The notes under the pieces: model-generated | Told to the model about the DNA's origin: nothing | Seen by the model: only the letters and a program-made list of their open reading frames with translations | Databases searched by the model: none | Origin: Pseudomonas_T sp032052615 | GTDB taxonomy: Bacteria; Pseudomonadota; Gammaproteobacteria; Pseudomonadales; Pseudomonadaceae | Direction: 5' to 3' | Length of the DNA: 61,893 bases | Assembly (NCBI GenBank): GCA_032052615.1 | Contig: DAMBWF010000014.1 | Location: forward strand, 1 to 61,893 | Translations under genes and position numbers: made by a program | Part shown: positions 54,465 through 61,893 of the stretch, piece by piece | How positions within the stretch are numbered: position 1 is the first letter of the stretch | Layout of the letters: each line of letters starts with the position of its first letter

Positions 54465-56114
54465 TCAGCCCGCGTGGTCCATGGTTTCCGATGCCTGTTG
54501 CCGGGCCCACTCGCGCAGGACGAACTTCTGGATCTTGCCGGTAGCGGTCTTGGGCAACGCTGTCAGCGACACATGCCGTGGCGCCTTGAAATGCGCCAGG
54601 CGCTCACGGCACCAGCGAATCAGATCGTCACCCGTGGTCGTCGCCCGGGCATCGGCGCGCAGGGTGACGAAGGCCTGTGGGGTCTCGCCCCAGCGCGCAT
54701 CCGGGCGTGCCACCACGGCGGCCTCGATCACCTCGGGATGCTGATAGAGCACCTCTTCGATTTCCAGCGAGCTGATGTTCTCGCCTCCGGAAATGATGAT
54801 GTCCTTGCTCCGGTCCTTGATTTCCACATAACCGTCCGGATGCAGCACGGCCAGGTCGCCCGTGTGCAGCCAACCGTTGGCCAGGGCGCTGCGAGTCGCC
54901 TCCGGGTTATGCAGATAGCCCTTCATCACCGTGTTGCCGCGCACCACCAGCTCACCCAGGGTGGCTCCATCGGCGGGGACCGGCTGGCCGGTATCGGCGT
55001 CTAGCACGGTGGCCTCCTCCAGCATCGGGTGGGCCACGCCCTGGCGGCTCATGAACCGGGCCCGGTCCTCCAGCGGCAGTTCGTCGATGCCCGGCTGCCA
55101 CAGGCACAGGGTGCTGGGGCCGTAGCTTTCGGTCATGCCGTACGCATGGGTGATGCTGAAGCCGAGCGCCTCCATGGCGGCGATCACTGCGCTGGGGGGC
55201 GCGGCGCCGCCGGTGATGACCGACACCGGCCCGCCAGGTGCGCCGGCATGCTTGGCATGGATCAGCATCGACATCACCACCGGCGCGGCGCTCAGGTGGG
55301 TCACGCCATGCATGGCGATCGCGGCGTGAATCGCTTCTGGCTGCACCTTGCGCAGGCAGACGTGGGTGCCACCCGACAGGGTCACGGCCCAGGTGTGGCT
55401 CCAGCCGTTGCAGTGGAACATTGGCAGGGTCCACAGGTACACGCTGCGCGGCCCCAGCTGGAAGATCAGGGCGCCGGCGCAGGCATTGAGGTAAGCGCCC
55501 CGGTGGTGCAGGACCACGCCCTTGGGATCGCCGGTGGTACCGGAGGTGTAGTTGATGGCGATGGACTGCCATTCGTTGCGCGGTGCGCTCAGCGGCCGGT
55601 TGGCATCGCCCTGGGCCAGGAGGCCCTCGTAGTCCAGATCGGATCCCGGATCACCGCCCTCGGCCTGGGCATCGTCGATGCCCACCAGCAAGGGCGGCGT
55701 CTCCAGCATCGCCAGCGCCTGGCGGACCACGGCGCCGAACTCGCGGTCGCAGATCAGTACCCTGGCCTCGCAGTGACGCAGGATGAACGCGATGCTGCGC
55801 GCTTCCAGGCGGATATTGATGCACACCAAGACCGCCCCGGCACCGGGTACGCCATAGTGTGCCTCCAGCATCTCGGGGATGTTCGGCGCCAGGATCGCGA
55901 CCCGCTCGCCCGGCTTTACGCCGACCCGCTCAAGGGCGCTGGCCAGGGCGCGACTGCGCTGGTGCAGCTGTTGGTACGTGTAGCGACGGTCGCCATAGAC
56001 CACCGCATCGCGCTGCGGGTAGACCTGCGCGGCGCGCCTGAGGAACGACAACGGCGACAGCGGCACATGATTGGCCGCGTTGGGGGCCAGTTCGTGTTCG
56101 AAGCTCGGCGTCAT
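54465..56114 (-). CDS. lvaE: Acyl-CoA ligase, LvaE-like
   Basis: 549 aa from ATG 56114 (MTPSFEHELAPNAANHVPL), chosen to match related ligases; ATG 56135 is possible. AMP-binding motif YTSGTTGDPKGVVLHHRG, the hinge TGDLAVLHPDGYVEIKDRSKDIIISGGENISS, and catalytic Lys in LPKTATGKIQKFVLRE. In P. putida KT2440 LvaE activates levulinate to levulinyl-CoA. It is the last gene here: the lvaFG transport genes that follow in P. putida are replaced by AraC regulators. Confidence 0.88.
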   Translation of the reverse strand: MTPSFEHELAPNAANHVPLSPLSFLRRAAQVYPQRDAVVYGDRRYTYQQLHQRSRALASALERVGVKPGERVAILAPNIPEMLEAHYGVPGAGAVLVCINIRLEARSIAFILRHCEARVLICDREFGAVVRQALAMLETPPLLVGIDDAQAEGGDPGSDLDYEGLLAQGDANRPLSAPRNEWQSIAINYTSGTTGDPKGVVLHHRGAYLNACAGALIFQLGPRSVYLWTLPMFHCNGWSHTWAVTLSGGTHVCLRKVQPEAIHAAIAMHGVTHLSAAPVVMSMLIHAKHAGAPGGPVSVITGGAAPPSAVIAAMEALGFSITHAYGMTESYGPSTLCLWQPGIDELPLEDRARFMSRQGVAHPMLEEATVLDADTGQPVPADGATLGELVVRGNTVMKGYLHNPEATRSALANGWLHTGDLAVLHPDGYVEIKDRSKDIIISGGENISSLEIEEVLYQHPEVIEAAVVARPDARWGETPQAFVTLRADARATTTGDDLIRWCRERLAHFKAPRHVSLTALPKTATGKIQKFVLREWARQQASETMDHAG

Positions 56115-56243
56115 CGCGCCGGGCACCTCGTCCATGGGCAGTCCAGGGGTTGCACGCACCTATCTCTCTCCTGTTTCTTGTTGTCTTGACCGCCTCCTGC
56201 AGCCCGGCGAACGCCGGCGCCGCAGTGCCAGTCACCACGGCGC

Positions 56244-57011
56244 CTACAGACTGCTGCACCAATGGCCGCCATCGACCACGATCTCGCTACCGCTCATGCC
56301 CCGCCCGGCGTCGCTGGCGAGCAACAGCAAGGCACCGTCGAGGTCCGCCGGCTGGTTGAAACGCCGGCTGGGAATACGCGCACGCAACTTCTGCCCCGCG
56401 TCGCCGGACAGGAAGGCCTCGTTCAGATCGGTTATCACATAGCCCGGCGCCAGGGCGTTCACCCGTATGCCATGGCGCGCCAGCTCCAAGGCCATGGCCC
56501 GGGTCAGGTGAGCCAAGCCGGCCTTGGCCGCGAGATAGGGGGCCACGGCGCCAGCCACGCGGCTGGCGAGGATCGAGGTGACATTGATCAGGCTGCCGCC
56601 CTTCCCCACCGCGACCATGCGCCGGGCGCTTTCCTGGGCCACGGCCCAGGCGCCCTTGAGGTTGGTATCGAGCACGCGATCCCAGCTGTCATCGTCGCAG
56701 GCCAACAAGGGTTGGCTGTCGCTCACCCCGGCGTTATTGACCAGCACATCCAGCGGGCCCGCGGCATCGAGTACCCGGCAGATATCGTCGCGGCAGGTCA
56801 CATCGAGGGCGAAGGCACGGGCACGTCCCCCCACCTTCTCGATGGCCTCGACCAGCTCCTGCAGCGGCGTCTGGCGCCGGGCAGTCACCACCACCTCGGC
56901 GCCCGCGGCGGCCAGGGTCATGGCGAAGTGTCGGCCCAGGCCACTGGAGGCGCCGGTCACCAGGACACGGCGACCGTCGAGGGAAAACAGTCGAACCAGG
57001 GCGAGCTGCAT
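56244..57011 (-). CDS. lvaD: Short-chain dehydrogenase, LvaD-like
   Basis: 255 aa SDR. Cofactor motif TGASSGLG near residue 20, NNAG in VLVNNAGVSDSQ, catalytic S in INVTSILAS and YLAAK. In the lva pathway LvaD reduces levulinyl-CoA to 4-hydroxyvaleryl-CoA. ATG 57011 overlaps the lvaC stop (ATGA); an upstream in-frame ATG is disfavoured. 129 bp without a gene separate it from lvaE. Confidence 0.88.
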   Translation of the reverse strand: MQLALVRLFSLDGRRVLVTGASSGLGRHFAMTLAAAGAEVVVTARRQTPLQELVEAIEKVGGRARAFALDVTCRDDICRVLDAAGPLDVLVNNAGVSDSQPLLACDDDSWDRVLDTNLKGAWAVAQESARRMVAVGKGGSLINVTSILASRVAGAVAPYLAAKAGLAHLTRAMALELARHGIRVNALAPGYVITDLNEAFLSGDAGQKLRARIPSRRFNQPADLDGALLLLASDAGRGMSGSEIVVDGGHWCSSL

Positions 57012-58183
57012 CAGTGACTCCCCGGGCACTGGCCGAGCAGCTTCTTCGCCAGGCTCATCCGGTGCACTTCGCTCGGGCCGTCGTAGATGCGGAACGGACG
57101 GATGTCACGGAAGATTCGCTCCACCACCGTGTCCCCGGTCACCCCGCGCCCGCCCAGCACCTGCATGCAACGATCCACCACCCGCCACAGCGCTTCGGAG
57201 CTGATCACCTTGGCCATGCTCGAATCCACATTGCCCCGCTGGCCTTGGTCAAGCACCCAGGCGCAGTGCCAGACCGCCAGGCGCACCACATGCAGGTCCA
57301 TCTGGTTGTCGGCCAGCATGAAGCCCACGCCCTGGTGCTCGCCCAGCGGCTTGCCGAAGGCGTCGCGCGTGCGCGCATAGTCGCAGGCGATGTCGTGGGC
57401 ACGGCGCGCGGCGCCGAGCCAGCGCATGCAGTGGGTCAGGCGCGCGGGCGCAAGGCGTACCTGGGCGTAGCGGAAGCCCTTGCCGATCTCACCCAGGACA
57501 TCGCTCGCCGGCACCCGCAGGTTGTCGAAGCGCAGTTGGCCGTGACCGCCGGTGAAGCAGCGGTCCAATGAGTCCAGCTGACGCTCGTGGATGATCCCCT
57601 CGCGCTGCATGTCGGTGAGGAACATGGTCGCGGTGCCGTCTTCCATGCGCGCCATGACGATGGCGACGTCGGCCCCCTCGGCACCGGTGATCAGCCATTT
57701 GCGGCCATTGATCACATAGCCGTCACCGTCGCGGGTGGCGGTCGTGCGCAGCATCGACGGATCGGAGCCCGAGCCCGGCGCCGGCTCGGTCATGGCGAAG
57801 CACGAGCGAGCACGCCCCTGGACCAGTGGCCGCAACCAGCGGTCCTTCTGCGCCTCGGTGGCGACCACGTCCATCAAGTGGATGTTGCCTTCGTCCGGGG
57901 CGTGGATGTTCAACGCCACCGGGCCCAGCGGCGAATAACCGGCCTCTTCGAAAACGACGGCCTTGGCCACGTGGCTCAGCCCCAGGCCGCCCATCTCGCG
58001 GCTGGCATGAGGGGTCAGCAGGCCCACATAGCGCGCACGGTCCAGCAGGTCCAGGCGCAGGGCGTCACTGGGGCCGTGGGCGCCCTGGCGGGGGTCGTTT
58101 TCAAAGGGGATCACCTGTTCCGCAATGAAGTCTCGGGTCTTGGCCTGCAGTGCCAAAAGTTCATCCGGGAGGGAGAAGTTCAT
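57011..58183 (-). CDS. lvaC: Acyl-CoA dehydrogenase-family protein, LvaC-like
   Basis: 390 aa. ACAD fold signatures: CFAMTEPAPGSGSDPSMLRTTATRDGDGYVINGRKWLITGAEGAD (substrate/FAD segment) and the C-terminal VLGGRGVTGDTVVERIFRDIRPFRIYDGPSEVHRMSLAK. In the lva pathway LvaC removes phosphate from 4-phosphovaleryl-CoA, giving an enoyl-CoA that rejoins beta-oxidation; relatives are human ACAD10/11. It follows lvaB by 53 bp and overlaps lvaD. Confidence 0.9.
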   Translation of the reverse strand: MNFSLPDELLALQAKTRDFIAEQVIPFENDPRQGAHGPSDALRLDLLDRARYVGLLTPHASREMGGLGLSHVAKAVVFEEAGYSPLGPVALNIHAPDEGNIHLMDVVATEAQKDRWLRPLVQGRARSCFAMTEPAPGSGSDPSMLRTTATRDGDGYVINGRKWLITGAEGADVAIVMARMEDGTATMFLTDMQREGIIHERQLDSLDRCFTGGHGQLRFDNLRVPASDVLGEIGKGFRYAQVRLAPARLTHCMRWLGAARRAHDIACDYARTRDAFGKPLGEHQGVGFMLADNQMDLHVVRLAVWHCAWVLDQGQRGNVDSSMAKVISSEALWRVVDRCMQVLGGRGVTGDTVVERIFRDIRPFRIYDGPSEVHRMSLAKKLLGQCPGSH

Positions 58184-58236
58184 GGTTGTCCTTGTGGGAG
58201 CGAGTCGGTGGTGAGGCGTGGGTTGGCCAGGCGTGC

Positions 58237-58593
58237 TCAGGGCACGGCCTTGGGATTGCTGATCGCCAGTTGGGCGAGCGTGATTTCGCGTAATACGCTG
58301 AGCAGGTCGCGACGGGCGTGCGAGGCGTCATGTCCACCGGCGCGGATAGCGCATGCCAGCCGGCGGCGGGTCTCGGGCAAGGCGGCTGGGGCCTCATCGA
58401 CCAGGGCCGCCAGGCGCGCCCGCTCCAGGTCATCGAGCGGGGCCCTGGAGCGACTCTCCCGGGCTGCGATGGCCATGGCATTGGCGATCATCAGTACCGG
58501 ATAGCGCAGCTCGCCGGGCGAGGCCGGCAAGACCTGCTCCAGCAGCGTCAGGCGGGCAATGTCGAGCAGTTCGGCGGCATTCGGCTGGGTCAT
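58237..58593 (-). CDS. lvaB: DUF6285 protein, LvaB-like
   Basis: 118 aa helical protein (AAELLDIARLTLLEQVLPASPGELRYPVLMIANAMAIAARE). In P. putida LvaB is the small partner required with the kinase LvaA for phosphorylation of 4-hydroxyacyl-CoA. Its start overlaps the lvaA stop by four bases, consistent with an obligate complex. The region between it and lvaC carries no visible terminator. Confidence 0.88.
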   Translation of the reverse strand: MTQPNAAELLDIARLTLLEQVLPASPGELRYPVLMIANAMAIAARESRSRAPLDDLERARLAALVDEAPAALPETRRRLACAIRAGGHDASHARRDLLSVLREITLAQLAISNPKAVP

Positions 58594-59648
58594 GGCGCAT
58601 GGCTTCCAGTCATGTTCAGGATGTCGAGTTCAAGCTCGGGCAACAGGCGCGCAGTCAATGCCAGTTCGAGGGAAGGCTCCTCCCCGGAAAGGTGACGCTG
58701 ACCTTGTTGCAGGGCGATCACCGCCCAGCGCAGGGTGGCCATGACCTGCCAGTAATGCAGGTGGTTGCGCTCGATGCGCAGGGCGGACACCTCGTGGTAG
58801 CCCTGCAGGAAATCCTCCAGCAAACCGATGCCACCCGCCTCGAGGTCGGGCCGGGTGAAGCGCCAGCAAGGGGCGGTGAACCAGCCCAGGTCCTCGCAGG
58901 GGTCGCCCCAGCCGGTGAATTCCCAATCCAGCACGGCCTCCAGGCCCTGCTCGCTGGCCAGGTAGTTGCCCGTGCGGTAGTCGCGGTGCAGCAGGCACAG
59001 GCCGCGGCTGGGTGGAACCTGCAGCTCGCACCAGCGCAACCCCCACTCCAGCACCGGATAGGCATCGGCGAGGGTGTCGAGGTAGCGGCGATAGGCCTGG
59101 ATGGTCACCAACGCCGGCGAGCTGTCCGGCATGGGCAGGAAATCCAGCGTGGCGCACGGCGGGCGAACCTGATGCAGACGCGCCAGGTTGGCACCGAGCT
59201 GCGCCGCCAGATGCGCCTGGCCCTGGGGGCCGGCGCCCGCGCTGAGCAACCGCCCGGCGGCGATACCCGGCACGTACTCCATCAGGAAGAACACCCGGCC
59301 ATGGACACGAACATCGCGGCATAGCCAGAGCGGGCGCGGCACCTTCACGCCCGCCTGGTGCACCACCTGCAACACGGCGAACTCCTGTTCGCGGTCGAGG
59401 CTGGCGGGAAGCGCGGAGAGGGCATCGCTGCGCAGCACCCAACGCCGGAAACCGGCCCAGGGGCCGCCCTCTATCTGCAGCTCCAGCAGCCAGTTTTCCT
59501 GGATGGCGCCACCGCTCAGGCGTTTGCGGGCCTGGATGACCACCCGCGTTGCCGAGGCCTGTTCACGGATGAAGTCGGCCAGGCGGTGATCGTCGGGCCT
59601 GGCCTCCGGTGTATCGCTGGCCGGAGAAATCGTTGGAGAACTGCTCAT
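58590..59648 (-). CDS. lvaA: APH-type 4-hydroxyacyl-CoA kinase, LvaA-like
   Basis: 352 aa with the aminoglycoside-phosphotransferase/choline-kinase fold. Catalytic loop LLHRDYRTGNYL (D and N) and metal-binding DWEFTGWGDPCEDLGW are intact. In the lva pathway LvaA, with LvaB, phosphorylates the 4-hydroxyl of 4-hydroxyvaleryl-CoA. Start ATG 59648 (MSSSPTISPASD) lies 45 bp after a sigma-54 promoter; the longer open frame would cross that promoter and is rejected. First gene of lvaABCDE. Confidence 0.9.
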   Translation of the reverse strand: MSSSPTISPASDTPEARPDDHRLADFIREQASATRVVIQARKRLSGGAIQENWLLELQIEGGPWAGFRRWVLRSDALSALPASLDREQEFAVLQVVHQAGVKVPRPLWLCRDVRVHGRVFFLMEYVPGIAAGRLLSAGAGPQGQAHLAAQLGANLARLHQVRPPCATLDFLPMPDSSPALVTIQAYRRYLDTLADAYPVLEWGLRWCELQVPPSRGLCLLHRDYRTGNYLASEQGLEAVLDWEFTGWGDPCEDLGWFTAPCWRFTRPDLEAGGIGLLEDFLQGYHEVSALRIERNHLHYWQVMATLRWAVIALQQGQRHLSGEEPSLELALTARLLPELELDILNMTGSHAP

Positions 59649-59693
59649 GGATCGGTGGGCTCTGCCTGGGTTTCGAATGTGCAGAGGCCGGGG

Positions 59694-59709
59694 AGCAAAC
59701 CCTGGGCCA
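59694..59709 (-). promoter_or_regulatory. Sigma-54 (-24/-12) promoter of the lva operon
   Basis: Minus strand TGGCCCAGGGTTTGCT: TGGC at -24 and TTGCT at -12 with the correct spacing (consensus TGGCACG, four bases, TTGCW). The element ends 45 bp before the lvaA ATG. The divergent gene encodes a sigma-54 activator, supporting the assignment. Confidence 0.82.
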
Positions 59710-59784
59710 ATTCCCGAGAGTTCGTGGCAGCCCCCATGGAGCCTGGACTCTGGCACTCCCAGCGATCGCAGCGACAAGCCTTTC

Positions 59785-59800
59785 ATTGCAAATATGCAAT
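59785..59800. promoter_or_regulatory. Candidate LvaR enhancer site
   Basis: Perfect inverted repeat ATTGCA-AATA-TGCAAT located 76 to 91 bp upstream of the -24 element and 47 bp before the lvaR start. Position and symmetry fit an upstream activator site for an enhancer-binding protein, possibly with autoregulation. Binding is inferred. Confidence 0.5.
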
Positions 59801-59846
59801 CCATTCATTCAGTATCGAAACACTTCAATAATGAACAGACCCAGCC

Positions 59847-61817
59847 ATGAACCCTCCCTCCTCCCAGGTCGTCGTGCTGATAAGCCACCTGCAACGCCCC
59901 CAGCAACGCAGCCGACTCGCACACGTGGTCGCCAGGCTGACGCCGGACTATCCCGACAGCCATATCGAGGTCCTCGATACCTCGGTGACCGAAGCGTTGC
60001 AGACCGCCCGCGAACTGGAGCAGACGGGCAAGGCCGATGTGTTCGTCTGTGCCGGGGCCACGGCCGCCTACCTGCGCAAGCACCTGACGCGCCCGGTCCT
60101 GGCGATGCGAGTGGGCGGCGGCGACCTGCTCCGGGCATTGGGGCAGGCCAGTGAAATGTCCTCGCAGGTGGCCGTGATCAGCTATAGGCGTATCAACCAG
60201 GACCTGCAGGCCATGGCCGCGCTCTTCACGGTGCAGATCCACCAGGCCGCCTACACCTCGCTCGAAGAGGCCCGCCAGGCCGTCGAGCAGGCGGCCCGGC
60301 TGGGTTGTCGCAGCATCATCGGCTCATCGACGGTGGTGGAGCTGGCGGAACAGGCAGGGCTGCATGGCGTGCTTTCGCTGAGCGAGGACACCGCGCGGAA
60401 GGCCCTGGAGGAAGCCATGGGCATTCTCGACAGCCAACGCATCGAGATCGCCAAGCGACGGCATCTGGATGCCGTACTGAAACATATCCCCACCGGCGTC
60501 GCGGCGGTCGATAACCGAGGCCTGGTGCAATCGCTCAATCCGGCCCTCGCCCAACTGCTGGAGCTGCCGATCAGTGCGGCGCTGGGGCGACCGCTGGAGC
60601 ACTTGTGTCCAGAGCTGGACTGGCAGCAGGCGCTGCAGGAAGGCGCCAGCGAGGAAAACCGGGTGATCCGCCTCGGCTCGCACGCGGTGGTCAGCAACCT
60701 CCTGCCCATCCTGGAGAATGGCGAGCGCACCGGCCTGGTCCTGACCTGCCAGGACATCACCGCCGTGCAGCGCGCCGACCAGCGCATCCGCTCCACCCGC
60801 CGTCCCGGCGCGTTCGCCGCCCGCTATAGGCTCGACCAGCTGGACGGCAACAGCAAGGCCCACCGCGACATGCTGCAACTCGCCAAGCGTTTCGCCACCA
60901 GCCAATCGACCATCCTGATCACCGGCGAAAGCGGCACCGGCAAGGAGCTCCTGGCCCAGGGCATCCACAACGAAAGCCCGCGCTGGAAGCACCCCTTTGT
61001 CGCCATCAACTGCGCCGCGTTTCCCGAGTCCCTGCTGGAAAGCGAGCTATTCGGCTATGAGGAAGGCGCCTTCAGCGGCTCACGCAAGGGCGGCAAGCCA
61101 GGCCTGTTCGAAGCCGCGCATCGGGGCACGCTGTTCCTCGACGAGATCGGCGACATGCCCGTGTCGCTGCAGACACGCCTGCTGCGTGTGCTGCAGGAGC
61201 GCGAGGTCCTGCGCCTGGGGGGCACCGAGCCGATTGCCATCGACGTGCGCATCATTGCCGCCACGCACAAGGACCTCGGTGCCGCCATCCATGAGCGCGA
61301 GTTCCGGACCGACCTGTACTACCGGCTCAACATCCTTCGCCTGCAGACCACTCCCCTGCGCGAGCGGCCCGAGGACATCCCCCTGATTTGCCGGGGCATC
61401 AGCCAGCGCCTGCTGGCCCAGGGGCAACCCACGGGCGCGGCTGCCATAACAGAGGCCTTACAACCATATCTCCTGCGCTACGCCTGGCCAGGGAACGTCA
61501 GGGAACTGGAGAACGTCATCGAGCGAGCGATGCTTTCAGCCAATGAGATCCTCCACGAGCAGGGCGTGGATGAACGGTACCTGGCTCACGTCCTGCCCGA
61601 ACTGCGGGAAGGCCTGACCCAGCCAGCCCCCAAGAAGCAGCAACTGCGCACAAGGGAGGACTTGCACACCATCGGCAAAACCGCGCAGCTGCAACACATA
61701 CAGGAGACGCTGGAAAGCTGTCAGGGCAACCTGGACGAAGCCGCGTGTCGACTGGGGATCAGCCGGACCACGCTATGGCGACGGCTAAGATCGGCGAATC
61801 AAGTGGATCGTGGGTGA
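59847..61817 (+). CDS. lvaR: Sigma-54-dependent activator, LvaR/PrpR-type
   Basis: 656 aa. N-terminal PrpR_N-like sensor (residues about 5-190; VFVCAGATAAYLRKHLTRPVLAM), a PAS domain (about 205-310), then the AAA+ core with Walker A GESGTGKE (360-367), sigma-54 contact loop GAFSG (407-411), and LFLDEIGDMPVSLQTRLLRVLQ. The C-terminal Fis-type helix-turn-helix is QGNLDEAACRLGISRTTLWRRLR. The contact loop has S in place of the usual T. It is divergent from lvaABCDE and should activate it with the CoA-thioester or free-acid substrate as signal. Confidence 0.92.
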   Translation: MNPPSSQVVVLISHLQRPQQRSRLAHVVARLTPDYPDSHIEVLDTSVTEALQTARELEQTGKADVFVCAGATAAYLRKHLTRPVLAMRVGGGDLLRALGQASEMSSQVAVISYRRINQDLQAMAALFTVQIHQAAYTSLEEARQAVEQAARLGCRSIIGSSTVVELAEQAGLHGVLSLSEDTARKALEEAMGILDSQRIEIAKRRHLDAVLKHIPTGVAAVDNRGLVQSLNPALAQLLELPISAALGRPLEHLCPELDWQQALQEGASEENRVIRLGSHAVVSNLLPILENGERTGLVLTCQDITAVQRADQRIRSTRRPGAFAARYRLDQLDGNSKAHRDMLQLAKRFATSQSTILITGESGTGKELLAQGIHNESPRWKHPFVAINCAAFPESLLESELFGYEEGAFSGSRKGGKPGLFEAAHRGTLFLDEIGDMPVSLQTRLLRVLQEREVLRLGGTEPIAIDVRIIAATHKDLGAAIHEREFRTDLYYRLNILRLQTTPLRERPEDIPLICRGISQRLLAQGQPTGAAAITEALQPYLLRYAWPGNVRELENVIERAMLSANEILHEQGVDERYLAHVLPELREGLTQPAPKKQQLRTREDLHTIGKTAQLQHIQETLESCQGNLDEAACRLGISRTTLWRRLRSANQVDRG

Positions 61818-61893
61818 TATCTCGCAGCTGTCTCGGACTGAATCGCCCCGGCTTTCCTAGACACTCTCCAAGCTCTGGAAATAGCGTTTCTCA

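Overview
The window reads as part of a Pseudomonas chromosome: about 60% or more GC, and a core block (tRNA-Ser, tusDCBE, cysG, serS, crcB, rarA, lolA, ftsK, trxB, aat, bpt, infA, clpA, clpS, cspD, icd, nudix, mnmA, hflD) in the order familiar from the P. aeruginosa lineage. No species call is made.

Layout. (1) 1-2.1 kb is a tRNA-flanked accessory strip: tRNA-Leu(UAA), an unidentified 225-aa protein, the last codons of a dead tyrosine recombinase, and tRNA-Ser(UGA). (2) 2.3-25.2 kb is housekeeping. TusDCBE and MnmA make most of the tRNA 2-thiouridine sulfur relay. Aat, Bpt, ClpS and ClpA make the bacterial N-degron route. CysG, SerS, LolA, FtsK, TrxB, IF-1 and Icd are core functions. An M48 lipoprotein protease sits between ftsK and trxB. 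(3) 25.2-28.8 kb is a breakpoint zone: where purB would be expected after hflD there are a DUF2188 gene, a BdlA-like soluble PAS-PAS chemoreceptor, and a decayed divergent pair (GlxA-type AraC regulator and SDR). (4) 28.8-45.0 kb is a catabolic island: PucR-type regulator, two phytanoyl-CoA-dioxygenase-like enzymes, a YCF48/MMPL/DUF1302/DUF1329 envelope cluster, an unknown membrane protein, a DAO-family flavoprotein, a TetR regulator, and an EthA-like Baeyer-Villiger monooxygenase translationally coupled to an alpha/beta hydrolase. (5) 45.2-52.1 kb holds an iron alcohol dehydrogenase, APC permease, aldehyde dehydrogenase, orphan EctB-like aminotransferase, a truncated second aminotransferase, an imine-reductase-like oxidoreductase and a 48-aa membrane peptide. 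(6) 52.2-61.8 kb holds two tandem AraC regulators and an lvaABCDE-type operon (levulinate/4-hydroxyacid catabolism) with its divergent sigma-54 activator LvaR.

The strongest new signal is a nearly palindromic AT-rich motif found three times between 37.8 and 42.6 kb (core CATRGTCAAWTGATCAWG, followed by a conserved TCRRNNGATC flank). It lies upstream of the DUF1329 envelope operon, between the second PhyH gene and the TetR gene, and 30 bp before the monooxygenase start. It links these transcription units into one probable regulon of the TetR protein encoded between two of the sites. The proposed logic is uptake or export of a hydrophobic compound (DUF1302/DUF1329/YCF48/MMPL), oxygenation (PhyH, DAO flavoprotein, monooxygenase) and ester hydrolysis (hydrolase). 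The substrate is unknown.

The lva operon has its own control: a good sigma-54 -24/-12 element before lvaA and a perfect inverted repeat about 75-90 bp further upstream that could bind LvaR. The levulinate transporter genes that follow lvaE in P. putida are absent here.
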